A stretch of 64,000 bases of DNA from Falsiroseomonas selenitidurans (GTDB lineage: Bacteria > Pseudomonadota > Alphaproteobacteria > Acetobacterales > Acetobacteraceae). Both the position numbers and the translations under genes were made by a program. The notes below the pieces were generated by a model. That model did not search any database and was not told the DNA's origin. It worked only from the letters and a program-made list of their open reading frames with translations. Where the stretch lies: the NCBI RefSeq assembly GCF_012103215.1, contig NZ_JAAVNE010000020.1:1-64000 (forward strand), given 5' to 3'. Positions 34,572 through 45,008 of this stretch are shown here, in pieces. The first letter of the stretch is position 1; every line of letters begins with the position of its first letter.

Positions 34572-35170
34572 TGGAGCCCTTTCCCCGCCTGCGCTCCATC
34601 GCGGTGCCCTTCGCCCGCGACAACATCGACACCGACCAGATCCTGCCTGCGCGATTCCTGCATCTGGCGCGGGACGCCGACCACGGCGCCTGCCTCTTTC
34701 GGGATCTGCGCTACCGCGGCGATGGCAGCGAGGTGGAGGATTTTCCGCTGAACCGACCCGCCTGGCGCAGCGGGCGCATCGCGCTGGGTGGCGAGAACTT
34801 CGCCTGTGGATCGTCTCGGGAAAATGCGGTCTGGGCCATGCATGGGCATGGCTTCCGCGCCGTCATCGCACCCTCCTTCGGCGACATCTTCGCCCAGAAC
34901 GGGCTGAAGAACGGCCTGCTGCCGGTGCGCCTGCCGGCGGCGACCGTCGCCGCCATGATCGCGCAGGCGGAAGCCATGCCGGATGGCGAGGTGACGGTCG
35001 ATCTCGAAGCCCAGACCGTGACGGCGGCCGACGGCACCATCCATCCCTTCGAGATCGATCCCTTCGCGCGCAAATGCCTGCTCGAAGGCATCGACGAGAT
35101 GAGCTTCACCCTCTCGCACAACGAGGACATCGCCGCCTTCGAGCGTCGCCTCGGGCGCGAGAACTTCTGA
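34568..35170 (+). CDS. 3-isopropylmalate dehydratase-like small subunit (LeuD family)
   Basis: A 200-aa swivel-domain subunit that completes the hydro-lyase with the LeuC-like protein. Signatures are [14 protein letters not shown] at residues about 18-31, [18 protein letters not shown] and [17 protein letters not shown]. It overlaps the large-subunit gene by four bases and is followed after 11 bases by the LeuB-like gene. The loop after [11 protein letters not shown] governs substrate choice in this family, and here it reads [18 protein letters not shown]. Confidence 0.9.
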   Translation: MMEPFPRLRSIAVPFARDNIDTDQILPARFLHLARDADHGACLFRDLRYRGDGSEVEDFPLNRPAWRSGRIALGGENFACGSSRENAVWAMHGHGFRAVIAPSFGDIFAQNGLKNGLLPVRLPAATVAAMIAQAEAMPDGEVTVDLEAQTVTAADGTIHPFEIDPFARKCLLEGIDEMSFTLSHNEDIAAFERRLGRENF

Positions 35171-35181
35171 GGACAGCTAAC

Positions 35182-36258
35182 ATGCATATCGCGGTGCTCG
35201 CCGGCGACGGCATCGGCCCGGAGGTCACCACCCAGGCGATGAAGGCGCTGCGCGCGCTGGCCGCCAATGGGCCGCAATTCACCTTCACGGAAGCGCCGAT
35301 CGGCGATGCCGGCTACGATCAGACTGGCGACCCGTTGCCGGAGGCCACCGCCGAATTGGCGGAGCGCGCCGATGCCGTGCTGTTCGGCGCTGCCGGCACC
35401 TATGAGAGCGACCTGCGCCCGCCCGAGGCGCGCGGCGGCCATGCGCTGCTGAGGCTGCGCAAGCGCATGGACCTGTTCGCCAATTTCCGCCCCGTCTTCG
35501 CCTTCCCCGAGCTGATCGGCGCTTCGACCCTGCGGCGGGAGGTGATCGAGGGCGTCGACCTCGTGGTGCTGCGCGAACTGACCGGCGACATCTATTTCGG
35601 CCAGCCGCGCGGTATCGTGACGGAGGACGGCGAGCGTGTCGGCATCAACACCATGCGCTACACGGAAGGCGAGATCCGCCGCGTGGCCCATGCCGGCTTC
35701 AAGGCGGCGCAGCAGCGGCGGCGCAAGCTGTGCTCCGTCGACAAGGCGAATGTGCTGGAGACCAGCGCGCTGTGGCGCGAGGTGGTGATCGAGGTGGCGC
35801 GCGACTACCCCGACGTCGAGTTGACGCACCAGTATGTCGATGCCGCCTGCATGCTGCTGATCCGGCGCCCGCTCGATTTCGACGTCATCGTCACCGGCAA
35901 CATCTTCGGCGACATCCTGTCCGACGCGGCGGCCATGCTGACGGGCTCGATCGGCATGCTACCCTCGGCGTCGCTGAACGCGCGCGGCCAGGGGCTGTTC
36001 GAGCCGGTGCACGGCTCCGCCCCCGATATTGCGGGCAAGGACCTGGCGAACCCGCTGGCCTCCATCCTCTCCGCCGCCATGATGCTGCGCCACTCGCTTG
36101 GCCAGCCGGAGGCGGCGACGCGGCTGGAACAGGCTGTGCGCCGCGTGCTGGCCGAAGGGCTGCGCACGCCGGACATCATGGAACCCGGTGCGACGCTGGT
36201 CGGCACCGAGGCCATGGGCGACGCGGTGGCGCGGGAGCTTGCGCGCATGGCGGACTGA
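35182..36258 (+). CDS. 3-isopropylmalate dehydrogenase-like beta-decarboxylating dehydrogenase (LeuB family)
   Basis: 358 aa. It has the metal/NAD decarboxylating dehydrogenase fold: [13 protein letters not shown] at the N-terminus, [48 protein letters not shown] and [26 protein letters not shown] replaces the GGIYFG common in LeuB, a small change near the active site. Tartrate/D-malate dehydrogenases share this fold. The product would be a 2-oxoacid after CO2 loss. Context with LeuC/LeuD-like subunits suggests a catabolic or side pathway. Confidence 0.88.
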   Translation: MHIAVLAGDGIGPEVTTQAMKALRALAANGPQFTFTEAPIGDAGYDQTGDPLPEATAELAERADAVLFGAAGTYESDLRPPEARGGHALLRLRKRMDLFANFRPVFAFPELIGASTLRREVIEGVDLVVLRELTGDIYFGQPRGIVTEDGERVGINTMRYTEGEIRRVAHAGFKAAQQRRRKLCSVDKANVLETSALWREVVIEVARDYPDVELTHQYVDAACMLLIRRPLDFDVIVTGNIFGDILSDAAAMLTGSIGMLPSASLNARGQGLFEPVHGSAPDIAGKDLANPLASILSAAMMLRHSLGQPEAATRLEQAVRRVLAEGLRTPDIMEPGATLVGTEAMGDAVARELARMAD

Positions 36259-36301
36259 CCATCGCGACCGATGACAACAAAAGACAGGAGAGGAAACGAC
36301 A

Positions 36302-37282
36302 ATGACAATGACACCGACCCGCCGCACCCTGCTGGCTGCGGCCCTGGCCACGCCCGCCCTTGCGCGGAGCGCGCTGGCGCAGGGCGCCTGGCCGACGCGC
36401 CCGATCCGCTGGATCGTGCCCTTCGGCGCCGGCGGCGCCGCTGATACCGCGGCGCGCTCCATCGCCGCGACGATGCAAGACCTGCTGGGCCAGAACATCG
36501 TCATCGAGAACCGCACCGGCGGCAACGCGGTGATCGCCGCCAATGCGCTGCTGCAGGCGCCGCGGGACGGCTACACCTTCCTGATCGATGCCGCGAACCA
36601 GCTGACCAACCCGGCGCTGATGCGCGACCTGCCCTTCGACTACGCCACCGCCTTCATTCCGGTGACGCAGATCTCCGCCTTCCCGCAGGTGATCGCGGTG
36701 AAGACAGATTTCCCGGCGCAGGACATCGCCGGCTTCGTCGCGCAGGCCAAGGCGCGGCCGAATACCATCACCATCGGCACGCCGCCGGCCGCCGGCATGG
36801 CGCATCTGGCCTTGGCCTCCTTTGAGAAGCGGGCTGGTATCAAGCTCGTGCATGCGGCCTATCGCGGCGGCGCCGATGCGGCACGGGATATCATGGCGGG
36901 CAGCGTCGACTCCGTGCTGATCACCACCTCCTCCATCCGGCCGCCGGTTGTCTCCGGCAAGGCGCGGGTGCTGGCGGTGACCAGCCTGGAGCGGCCGCCT
37001 TCGCTGCCCGATGTGCCGACCCTGGCGCAGTCCGGCTTTCCCGGCTTCGACCTGAACGACTGGAATGGCTTGTTCGCAGCGGAAGGCACCCCGCGCATCG
37101 CGATCGACCGCATCGCCGCCGCTGCCGCCACAGCGGCCAAGGCGCCAGCAGTTCGTGCCCGCATGGATCCCGCCGGCGCAATCATGATCGGCAACAGCCC
37201 CGCTGCCTTCGGGGAATGGCTGGCAGGTCAGCGCAGCCAGGTCCTGGACCTGATCCGCGAGGCGAACATCACGCTCGGCTGA
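36302..37282 (+). CDS. Bug/TctC-family periplasmic substrate-binding protein (second copy)
   Basis: 326 aa. It has a Tat-like signal TRRTLLAAALATPALARSAL, then the mature start PIRWIVPFGAGGAADTAAR and VIENRTGGNAVIAANALLQA. It is clearly diverged from the copy at 29874, so the two probably bind different acids or different forms of one. It closes the cluster and is followed by a hairpin shared with the convergent SUF operon. AGGAGAGGAAACGACA precedes its ATG. Confidence 0.92.
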   Translation: MTMTPTRRTLLAAALATPALARSALAQGAWPTRPIRWIVPFGAGGAADTAARSIAATMQDLLGQNIVIENRTGGNAVIAANALLQAPRDGYTFLIDAANQLTNPALMRDLPFDYATAFIPVTQISAFPQVIAVKTDFPAQDIAGFVAQAKARPNTITIGTPPAAGMAHLALASFEKRAGIKLVHAAYRGGADAARDIMAGSVDSVLITTSSIRPPVVSGKARVLAVTSLERPPSLPDVPTLAQSGFPGFDLNDWNGLFAAEGTPRIAIDRIAAAAATAAKAPAVRARMDPAGAIMIGNSPAAFGEWLAGQRSQVLDLIREANITLG

Positions 37283-37323
37283 GCGCCGCCAAGGCTGGAC
37301 AGGATCTCACATCCTCTCCTTAC

Positions 37324-37349
37324 GCCACGCTCTTTCCCAAGGGCGTGGC
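37324..37349. terminator. Hairpin between catabolic cluster and SUF operon
   Basis: GCCACGCTC and GGGCGTGGC pair (one G-T wobble) around an eight-base loop TTTCCCAA, 42 bases after the Bug gene stop and 65 bases from the end of sufA. Its position between convergent transcription units suits a terminator, although T-runs flanking the stem are short. Confidence 0.5.
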
Positions 37350-37413
37350 TTCCCATGGTCATTGCCCTGTCTTCCAGGCTGCCGGCAGGCAGGATGTACC
37401 GTTGGCAAGTCTG

Positions 37414-37779
37414 TCAGACGTGGAAGCTCTCGCCGCAGCCGCAGCGGCCCTTCTCGTTCGGATTGGTGAAGGTGAAGCCGGCGGACATCGCCTTCACCTC
37501 GTAATCCATCACCGTGCCAATCAGGAACAGCGTCGCCTTGCGGTCCACGACCACGGTGACGCCCTTATCCGTCACGACCTCATCCCCCGGCCCCGGCCCA
37601 TCGACCCAGGACAGGTCATAGGCCATGCCGGAACAGCCCTTGGTCTTCACTGCGATGCGTAGCGTCTTGCCCTCCTCCCCGCCGGCATAGAGCGCGCGCA
37701 GGCGCTCCGCGGCGGCGTCCGACAGCCCCATCAGCTGCGGCAAGGCGCGGCGCGGGCGGGTTTCGGTGGTGGTGCTCAT
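37414..37779 (-). CDS. sufA: A-type iron-sulfur carrier SufA/IscA family
   Basis: A 121-aa A-type carrier that delivers Fe-S clusters to apo-proteins. The three cluster cysteines are in KGCSGMAYDLS and the C-terminal CGCGES. It is the last gene of the SUF operon and lies 14 bases after sufT. The N-terminal extension (TTTETRPRRALPQLMGLSDA) is usual for alphaproteobacterial members. Confidence 0.93.
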   Translation of the reverse strand: MSTTTETRPRRALPQLMGLSDAAAERLRALYAGGEEGKTLRIAVKTKGCSGMAYDLSWVDGPGPGDEVVTDKGVTVVVDRKATLFLIGTVMDYEVKAMSAGFTFTNPNEKGRCGCGESFHV

Positions 37780-37793
37780 CGCCAGGGCCTCCC

Positions 37794-38165
37794 TCAGTAC
37801 ATGTTCAACGCAAGGCGCGCGTCTTCGCTCATCCGGCTCTGGTCCCAGGGCGGATCCCAGACGACCTCGACGGTCACGTCGGTGACGCCCGGCACGGCGC
37901 GCACCGCTTCCTCCGCCTGCACCGGCAATTCCTGCGCCGAGGGGCAGGAGGGGGTGGTGAGCGTCATCTCCACCTTCACATGGCCATCATCGCCGATCTC
38001 GACGGCGTAGATCAGGCCGAGCTCGTAGATATCGACCGGGATTTCCGGGTCGAAGACGGTCTTGAGGACGGAGATCACCGCATCCTCATTCACCCGCACC
38101 GGCGGCTCCGTGCCGCCATCGGGGGTCCAGCTGCCGTGGACGGGGGCTGTCGGGGTCTCACTCAC
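37794..38165 (-). CDS. sufT: SUF-associated MIP18/DUF59 family protein SufT
   Basis: A 123-aa protein with the DUF59 core FDPEIPVDIYELGLIYAVEI, then the conserved cysteine in LTTPSCPSAQELP and the C-terminal WDPPWDQSRMSEDARLAL. SufT-type proteins help mature Fe-S proteins within SUF systems. The start is GTG 38165, supported by AAGGAGG upstream and overlapping the sufU stop. An ATG-like extension to 38189 is rejected. Confidence 0.92.
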   Translation of the reverse strand: MSETPTAPVHGSWTPDGGTEPPVRVNEDAVISVLKTVFDPEIPVDIYELGLIYAVEIGDDGHVKVEMTLTTPSCPSAQELPVQAEEAVRAVPGVTDVTVEVVWDPPWDQSRMSEDARLALNMY

Positions 38166-38633
38166 TGCTCGCCTCCTTCGCGCCGCCATCCAGCGCCGCG
38201 TTCAGCGTGTGCCAGGCCAGGGTCGCGCATTTCACGCGGCTGGGGAAATCATGCACGCCGGACAGGGGCGCCAGGCGTTCCATGTCCTCCGCGATCTCGC
38301 CGCCGCAATCCGGGCAGATGCCGGTCATGGCCAGCGCCCGGAAGTTCTCGCCCATCTGCCGTGCCTGCGCCTGCGTCTTGCCCTTGACCGTATCGGTCAT
38401 GAGCGAGGCGCTGGCCATGGAGATGGCGCAGCCGCGGCCTTGGAAGGCCGCATCCTCGATATGGCCCTCCGGGGCGAGCTTGACGAACAATTCCATGCGG
38501 TCGCCGCACATCGGATTGTCACCGCGCGCCGTGCGATCCGCGTCATCGAGTCGCTTGAAGTTGCGCGGCTTGCGGCCGTGATCGAGGATCACTTCCTGGT
38601 ACAGGTCGCGCAGGTCATCGAACAAGCCACCAC

Positions 38634-38637
<4 letters not shown>
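38158..38637 (-). CDS. sufU: SufU/IscU-family Fe-S scaffold or sulfur-acceptor protein
   Basis: 159 aa. The three conserved cysteines are C44 (NPMCGD), C70 (GRGCAIS) and C137 (VKCATLAW), with the aspartate D46 that helps bind metal. SufU proteins accept sulfur from SufS in a zinc-dependent way. Between C70 and C137 there is a stretch GICPDCGGEIAED with an additional CxxC (C108/C111), which I do not associate with typical SufU. It overlaps sufS by four bases. Confidence 0.9.
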
Positions 38638-39874
<1,237 letters not shown>

Positions 39875-39875
<1 letters not shown>

Positions 39876-41185
39876 CACGCGGCCTCGATCCCGCCCTGGA
39901 TGCCCTGGCGCTGCCACCAGCCGGTGACGGCGCGCGACAACGCATCGCGGATCGCCTCATCCGCCACGGCTTCCACCGCCTCCGTCAGGAACGCCTCGAC
40001 CAGGATAGCCTTCGCCTGTTCCAGCGGAATGCCGCGGGAGCGAAGGAAGAAGATCTGCTCGGCATCCAGCTCGCCGACCGTGGCGCCGTGGCTGCACTTC
40101 ACGTCGTCGGCGTAGATTTCCAGCTGCGGCTTGCTGTCGATCTCGGCATCCGGCGACAGCAGCAGCGCCTGGTTCATCTGGTAGCCATCGGTCTTCTGCG
40201 CGATCTGCCGCACCAGGATCTTGCCCTGGAACACGCCACGCGACTTGCCGGACAGCACCGTCTTGTAGGTCTGGCGGGACGAGCAATCCGGCGCCGCATG
40301 ATCGAGCGCCGTGGTGGTATCCGCATGCTGGCCATCGGCCAGAAGCTGCACGCCATTCATGTGGCATTCGGCCTTGGGGCCGCAGAGCGCCACATGGATC
40401 TCGTTGCGCGCCAGGCGCGAGCCGGCGTTCATCGTGAAGTTGTCGTAGGTGCCGCCCGCCTGCACGCGGGCATAGACAGTGGAGAGGAAGAAGGCGTCGC
40501 GGCCTTCCTGCTGCAGCCGCCCGTGGTTCATCCGCGCGCCCTCTGCCACCTCGATCTCGAAGACCGGGTTGTGCAGGTAGCGCGCGGTGGCGGGGCCAGC
40601 GGCGGTCTCCACCAGGGTCAGCGAGGCACCGGCGCCGAGCCGCACCAGGTGGCGCGGGTGGAAGGCGGGGGCGCGTTCGCTTTCGGTGGCGAAGGAGAAC
40701 AGCTCCAGCACGCCGGCCTCGACGCTCTCCGGCACCGTCACCACCAGGCCATCCTCGAACAGCATGCCGTTCAGCGCGGCGAGCGACTGCTCCTCCGGCC
40801 GCGCCAACGCACCCAGGCGGGATTCCAGGCGCGGCAGCGCGCTGGCCAGATTCTCCACCGTGAAGGGCAGACCTTCCAGCGCGGAGAGATCGGCGCGGAA
40901 GCGGCCATCGATGAAGACGGCACGCGGGCCGGCAGCCGGCGGCAGGGCCAGCGCATCATCCACGGCGGTCAGCGGCTCGCCGAAGACCGAGGCGTTCACC
41001 ACGGCGAGGTCGGTGTATTTCCACGCCTCGACGCGCCGCGTCGGGAAGCCCTGGGCGCGGAAGGCGGCGGCGCTGCGATCGCGCAGCGCCTCCACCCAGG
41101 GAAGCTGCGCGCCGGGTAGCCGCCCGCGCAGCCCCTCATGCCGGCCGAGGAAGGCGGCGGGGCCGGTGCTGCTGATCGCCGTCAT
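39875..41185 (-). CDS. sufD: Fe-S cluster assembly protein SufD
   Basis: A 436-aa beta-helix scaffold subunit that pairs with SufB in the SufBC2D complex. The C-terminal half carries the family pattern: LARNEIHVALCGPKAECHMN, HAAPDCSSRQTYKTVLSGKS and SRGIPLEQAKAILVEAFL. The N-terminal third is more variable, as usual. It overlaps sufC by four bases (ATGA) and sufS by one. Confidence 0.94.
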
Positions 41186-41931
41186 GCAGCGGCGTCCTGG
41201 ATGGCGCCGTAGCCGGAGGCTTCCAGCTCATGCGCCAGCTCGGGGCCGCCCGACTTCACGATCCGGCCGGCGGACAGCACATGCACGCGGTCCGGCACGA
41301 TGTGGGTCAGCAGGCGCTGGTAGTGCGTGATGACGAGCGCGGAAAAGTCGGGGCCACGCAGGCTGTTCACCGTATCCGAGACCAGCTTCAGCGCATCAAT
41401 GTCGAGCCCGCTATCAGTCTCGTCCAGCAGCGCCAGCTTCGGCGAGAGCAGAGCCATCTGCAGCATCTCGTTGCGCTTCTTCTCGCCGCCGGAGAAGCCG
41501 ACATTCACTGGGCGCTTGAGCATGTCGTCCGGCATGTTCAGCACCTTCATGCGGGCGCGCGCCAGCTTGAGGAACTGGATGGCGTCGATCTCCGCCTCGC
41601 CCTTGGCGCGGCGCACCGCGTTCAGCGCCGTGCGCAGGAAGTTGGCGTTGCCGACGCCGGGCAGTTCGACGGGCGCCTGGAAGGCCAGGAACACGCCGGC
41701 CACGGCGCGCTCCTCCGGCTCCATCGCCAGCAGGTCGACCTCGCCGAAGGTGACGGAGCCTTCCGTCACCTCATAGCCCTCGCGCCCCGCCAGGACGTAG
41801 GACAGGGTGGACTTGCCGGAGCCGTTCGGCCCCATGATGGCGTGGATCTCGCCCGACGGAATCGTCAGGTTCAGCCCGTTCAGGATCTGCTTGCCGTCGA
41901 CGGTGGCGTGCAGGTTTTCGATCTTCAGCAT
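41182..41931 (-). CDS. sufC: Fe-S assembly ATPase SufC
   Basis: An ABC-type ATPase of 249 aa that drives the SufBC2D scaffold. Walker A is GPNGSGKST, the signature is FSGGEKKRNEMLQMALL, and Walker B is LALLDETDSGLDIDALK, with the glutamate and the DSGLD run distinctive of SufC. ATG 41931 is chosen because GAGG sits six bases upstream, and two in-frame ATGs lie just before it. It lies 71 bases after sufB. Confidence 0.95.
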   Translation of the reverse strand: MLKIENLHATVDGKQILNGLNLTIPSGEIHAIMGPNGSGKSTLSYVLAGREGYEVTEGSVTFGEVDLLAMEPEERAVAGVFLAFQAPVELPGVGNANFLRTALNAVRRAKGEAEIDAIQFLKLARARMKVLNMPDDMLKRPVNVGFSGGEKKRNEMLQMALLSPKLALLDETDSGLDIDALKLVSDTVNSLRGPDFSALVITHYQRLLTHIVPDRVHVLSAGRIVKSGGPELAHELEASGYGAIQDAAA

Positions 41932-42002
41932 CATCAACCTCAAAAAGAGCCGGCCGATTCGGACCTCCGGGGCCTTGCGGCCCCTCCGGTCATCGGACGG
42001 CG

Positions 42003-43496
42003 TTAACCCACCGAACCTTCAAGACTGATCTGCAGCAGCTTCTGTGCTTCCACGGCGAATTCCATCGGCAGTTCCTTCAGCACCTCGCGGCAGAAGCCGT
42101 TGACGATCATGCCAACCGCGTCTTCCTGCGTCAGGCCGCGGGAGCGGCAGTAGAAGAGCTGGTCCTCCGCAATGCGGCTGGTGGTGGCTTCGTGTTCCAC
42201 CTTCGCCGTCATGCAGCGATTCTCGATGTAGGGCACCGTATGCGCGCCGCACTGGTCGCCGATCAGCAGGCTGTCGCACTGCGTGAAGTTGCGCGCGCCG
42301 GATGCCTTCGGGCTGATCTTCACCAGGCCGCGATAGGTGTTCTGGCCATGGCCGGCGCTGATGCCCTTGCTGACGATCGTGCTGCGCGTGCGCTGACCGA
42401 TATGGAACATCTTGGTGCCGGTATCGGCCTGCTGGCGGTTATTGGTAATGGCGACTGAGTAGAACTCACCCACGCTGTCGTCACCGATCAGGATGCACGA
42501 CGGGTACTTCCAGGTGATGGCGGAACCCGTCTCCACCTGCGTCCAGGACACCTTGCTGCGCTTGCCGCGGCAGGCTGCGCGCTTGGTGACGAAGTTGTAG
42601 ATGCCGCCCTTGCCCTCCGCATCGCCCGGATACCAGTTCTGCACCGTGCTGTACTTGATGCTGGCATCATCCAGCGCGACCAATTCGACAACGGCCGCAT
42701 GCAGCTGGTTCTCGTCGCGCATCGGCGCCGTGCAGCCCTCGAGGTAGCTGACCGTGCTGCCCTCATCGGCGATGATCAGCGTCCGCTCGAACTGCCCCGT
42801 GCTCTTCGCATTGATGCGGAAATAGGTGGACAGCTCCATCGGGCATTTCACGCCCTTCGGGATGTAAACGAAACTGCCGTCGGTGAAGACAGCGCTGTTC
42901 AGCGCGGCGTAGAAGTTGTCGCCCTGCGGCACGACGGAACCGAGATACTGCTGCACCAGCTCGGGATGCGTCTGCACCGCCTCGCTGATCGCGCAGAACA
43001 CGATGCCGTCCTTCGCCAGGCGCTCCTTGTAGGAGGTGGCGACGGAGACGCTGTCGAAGACCGCATCGACGGCGATCGGCATGCGGCCGCCCTCGGAGGG
43101 GCTGTCGCCCGCCCCCTCGACGCCCGCCAGGATGGCCTGTTCCTTCAGCGGAATACCAAGCTTGGCGTAGGTCTTCAGCAGTTCCGGATCGACCTCATCC
43201 AGCGACTTCGGGCCCTGCTTCGGGGCAGCGTAGTAGAAGGCGTCCTGGAAATCGATCGGCGGATGGCTGACGGCGGCCCAATGCGGCACTTCCATGGTCA
43301 GCCAATGGCGATACGCCTTCAGCCGCCATTCCAGCAGCCAGGCCGGCTCCTTCTTCTTCGCGCTAATGAAGCGAACGATGTCCTCGTTCAGGCCCTTGGG
43401 CGCGAAGTCCATCTCAATATCGGTCTCAAAGCCCCACTTGTAGCCGGATTCGGTGACCGACTGGACGGCTTCGATGGTTTCGGTGACGGCGGCCAT
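42003..43496 (-). CDS. sufB: Fe-S cluster assembly protein SufB
   Basis: The 497-aa main scaffold subunit. Landmarks include [59 protein letters not shown] and the C-terminal [20 protein letters not shown], where the cluster-related cysteine and histidine region lies. The longer reading to 43985 covers the regulator gene and is a shadow. It follows the Rrf2 regulator by 11 bases, so the regulator and structural genes are one operon. Confidence 0.95.
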   Translation of the reverse strand: MAAVTETIEAVQSVTESGYKWGFETDIEMDFAPKGLNEDIVRFISAKKKEPAWLLEWRLKAYRHWLTMEVPHWAAVSHPPIDFQDAFYYAAPKQGPKSLDEVDPELLKTYAKLGIPLKEQAILAGVEGAGDSPSEGGRMPIAVDAVFDSVSVATSYKERLAKDGIVFCAISEAVQTHPELVQQYLGSVVPQGDNFYAALNSAVFTDGSFVYIPKGVKCPMELSTYFRINAKSTGQFERTLIIADEGSTVSYLEGCTAPMRDENQLHAAVVELVALDDASIKYSTVQNWYPGDAEGKGGIYNFVTKRAACRGKRSKVSWTQVETGSAITWKYPSCILIGDDSVGEFYSVAITNNRQQADTGTKMFHIGQRTRSTIVSKGISAGHGQNTYRGLVKISPKASGARNFTQCDSLLIGDQCGAHTVPYIENRCMTAKVEHEATTSRIAEDQLFYCRSRGLTQEDAVGMIVNGFCREVLKELPMEFAVEAQKLLQISLEGSVG

Positions 43497-43507
43497 CTGA
43501 TCGTTTC

Positions 43508-43963
43508 CTACTCGGCGGCGTAAGCGGGCATGGGGGTGGCGGCAGCGGTCCGGGGGGCGGCGGGCGGCGAGGCGATTTCGCTGACCATGATGGCGGAGAG
43601 CGCACCACGGATCGCGGCATTCACCGGGTCCCACCGCCCGCGGACGGGGCAGGTATGCTCGGCCTCGCACAGGCCGAAGCCGCCATCGACGCAGGCGGTC
43701 AGAGCGATCGGACCATCCATCGCCACAATCACCTCCGACAGCGCAACGGAAGCCAGCGGCCGGAGCAGGCGGTAGCCACCCCGGGCCCCACGCAACCCCT
43801 CCACCAGCCCGGACTGGGCCAGCATCTTCAATACCTTGGCCACCGTCGGCTCGGCAATGCCGGTGCCGGAAGCCAGGCCGGGCGCGGTCTGCACCCCGCC
43901 CTCGGCCTCCAGCCGCGACAGCACCACCACGGCGTAGTCGGTGAATTTCGAGACCCGCAGCAC
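43508..43963 (-). CDS. Rrf2-family SUF operon regulator
   Basis: A 151-aa winged-helix regulator of the IscR/SUF-regulator type. The DNA-binding part is [18 protein letters not shown] followed by the recognition segment [19 protein letters not shown]. Cluster-binding cysteines are spaced C-x7-C-x5-C in [16 protein letters not shown]. It probably senses Fe-S status and represses or activates the operon it heads. The start is GTG 43963. A GGACC/GGTCC inverted repeat lies about 30 bases upstream. Confidence 0.9.
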   Translation of the reverse strand: MLRVSKFTDYAVVVLSRLEAEGGVQTAPGLASGTGIAEPTVAKVLKMLAQSGLVEGLRGARGGYRLLRPLASVALSEVIVAMDGPIALTACVDGGFGLCEAEHTCPVRGRWDPVNAAIRGALSAIMVSEIASPPAAPRTAAATPMPAYAAE

Positions 43964-43992
43964 GGCGGTTCACTCTCCTGCCCATTCAAAGG

Positions 43993-44007
43993 GGACCTTT
44001 TGGGTCC
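43993..44007. promoter_or_regulatory. Inverted repeat upstream of SUF regulator, candidate operator
   Basis: GGACC and GGTCC are separated by TTTTG, an interrupted dyad 30 bases before the regulator start and 106 bases before the divergent hydrolase gene. Rrf2-family proteins bind dyads of similar size with an A/T-rich centre. Autoregulation through it is inferred. Confidence 0.42.
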
Positions 44008-44113
44008 GGATTGCAGATGCGCTTGGCCCCCTGCCCTGTCAAGGCGCCCCCCGGCTTGCCGCGCGCGGATTCGGCCGGCACGATCCCGGCCGGGAAACTG
44101 GGATACCGACACC

Positions 44114-45001
44114 ATGCCGACGCTGCAGACCGATGACGGGGTGAACCTGCACTACGAGGAGGCCGGCACCGGCACGCCTATGGTCTTCGTGCATGAATAT
44201 GCAGGCGACCATCGGTCGTGGGAGGCGCAGATGCGCTTCTTCTCGCGCCGCTATCGCTGCATCGCCTATGCCGCGCGCGGCTACACGCCCTCGGACGTGC
44301 CGACGGACCCGTCGCAATACAGCCAGGACCGGGCGACGGACGACATCGCGGCCGTGATCATGGGGCTGGGCCTGGGGCCGACCCATGTGGTGGGGCTTTC
44401 CATGGGCGGCTTCGCGACGCTGCATTTGGGCCTGCGCCATCCCACGCTGGCCCGCAGCCTGGTCGCCGCCGGCGTCGGCTACGGCGCAGCGCCGGGCAAG
44501 ACGGCGCAGTTCCATGCGGAGACAGACGCCGCCATCGCCCGCATCCGCGCGGAGGGGATGGACCGCTTCGGCCTGACCTACAGCCGCGGCCCCACCCGCC
44601 TAGTCTTCGAGGAGAAGGACCCGCGCGGCTATGCGGAATTCCAGGCCCAACTCTGCGAACACAGCACGGAAGGCTCCGCGCTGACCATGAACGGCGTGCA
44701 GCGCCGCCGGCCCAGCCTGTTCGACCTGGAAGCGCAGTTCCGCGCCATGACGGTGCCGACGCTGGTGATTGCCGGCGACGAGGACGACCCGACGCTGGAG
44801 GCCAGCCTCTACCTGAAGCGCACCATCCGCAGCAGCGCGCTGCTGGTGATGCCGAAATGCGGGCACACAATGAATCTTGAGGACCCGGACGCCTTCAACC
44901 GCGCGGTACTGGAGTTCGTGACCCAGGTGGATTGTGGCCGCTGGACCAACCGCATCCCGGCCAGCCTGGCCGGCGGCATCATCGCGGCGTCGGAGAAGTA
45001 G
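44114..45001 (+). CDS. Alpha/beta hydrolase family protein
   Basis: A 295-aa alpha/beta hydrolase. The oxyanion area is MVFVHEYAGDHRSWE, the nucleophile elbow is VGLSMGGFATLHLGL, the acid lies in VIAGDEDDPT and the histidine in PKCGHTMNLEDP. It resembles haloperoxidase/epoxide-hydrolase-like enzymes or carboxylic ester hydrolases. The substrate is unknown. The ATG at 44114 was chosen, since the upstream reading to 43655 is antisense to the SUF regulator. A Crp/Fnr gene follows eight bases later. Confidence 0.88.
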   Translation: MPTLQTDDGVNLHYEEAGTGTPMVFVHEYAGDHRSWEAQMRFFSRRYRCIAYAARGYTPSDVPTDPSQYSQDRATDDIAAVIMGLGLGPTHVVGLSMGGFATLHLGLRHPTLARSLVAAGVGYGAAPGKTAQFHAETDAAIARIRAEGMDRFGLTYSRGPTRLVFEEKDPRGYAEFQAQLCEHSTEGSALTMNGVQRRRPSLFDLEAQFRAMTVPTLVIAGDEDDPTLEASLYLKRTIRSSALLVMPKCGHTMNLEDPDAFNRAVLEFVTQVDCGRWTNRIPASLAGGIIAASEK

Positions 45002-45008
45002 ACACGGC

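Noticed and set aside
33153-36258. leuCDB-like trio as the ordinary leucine biosynthesis operon
   Set aside because: It is not excluded, but the catabolic neighbours, flanking Bug proteins, LacI regulator and absence of leuA make a paralogous pathway more likely.
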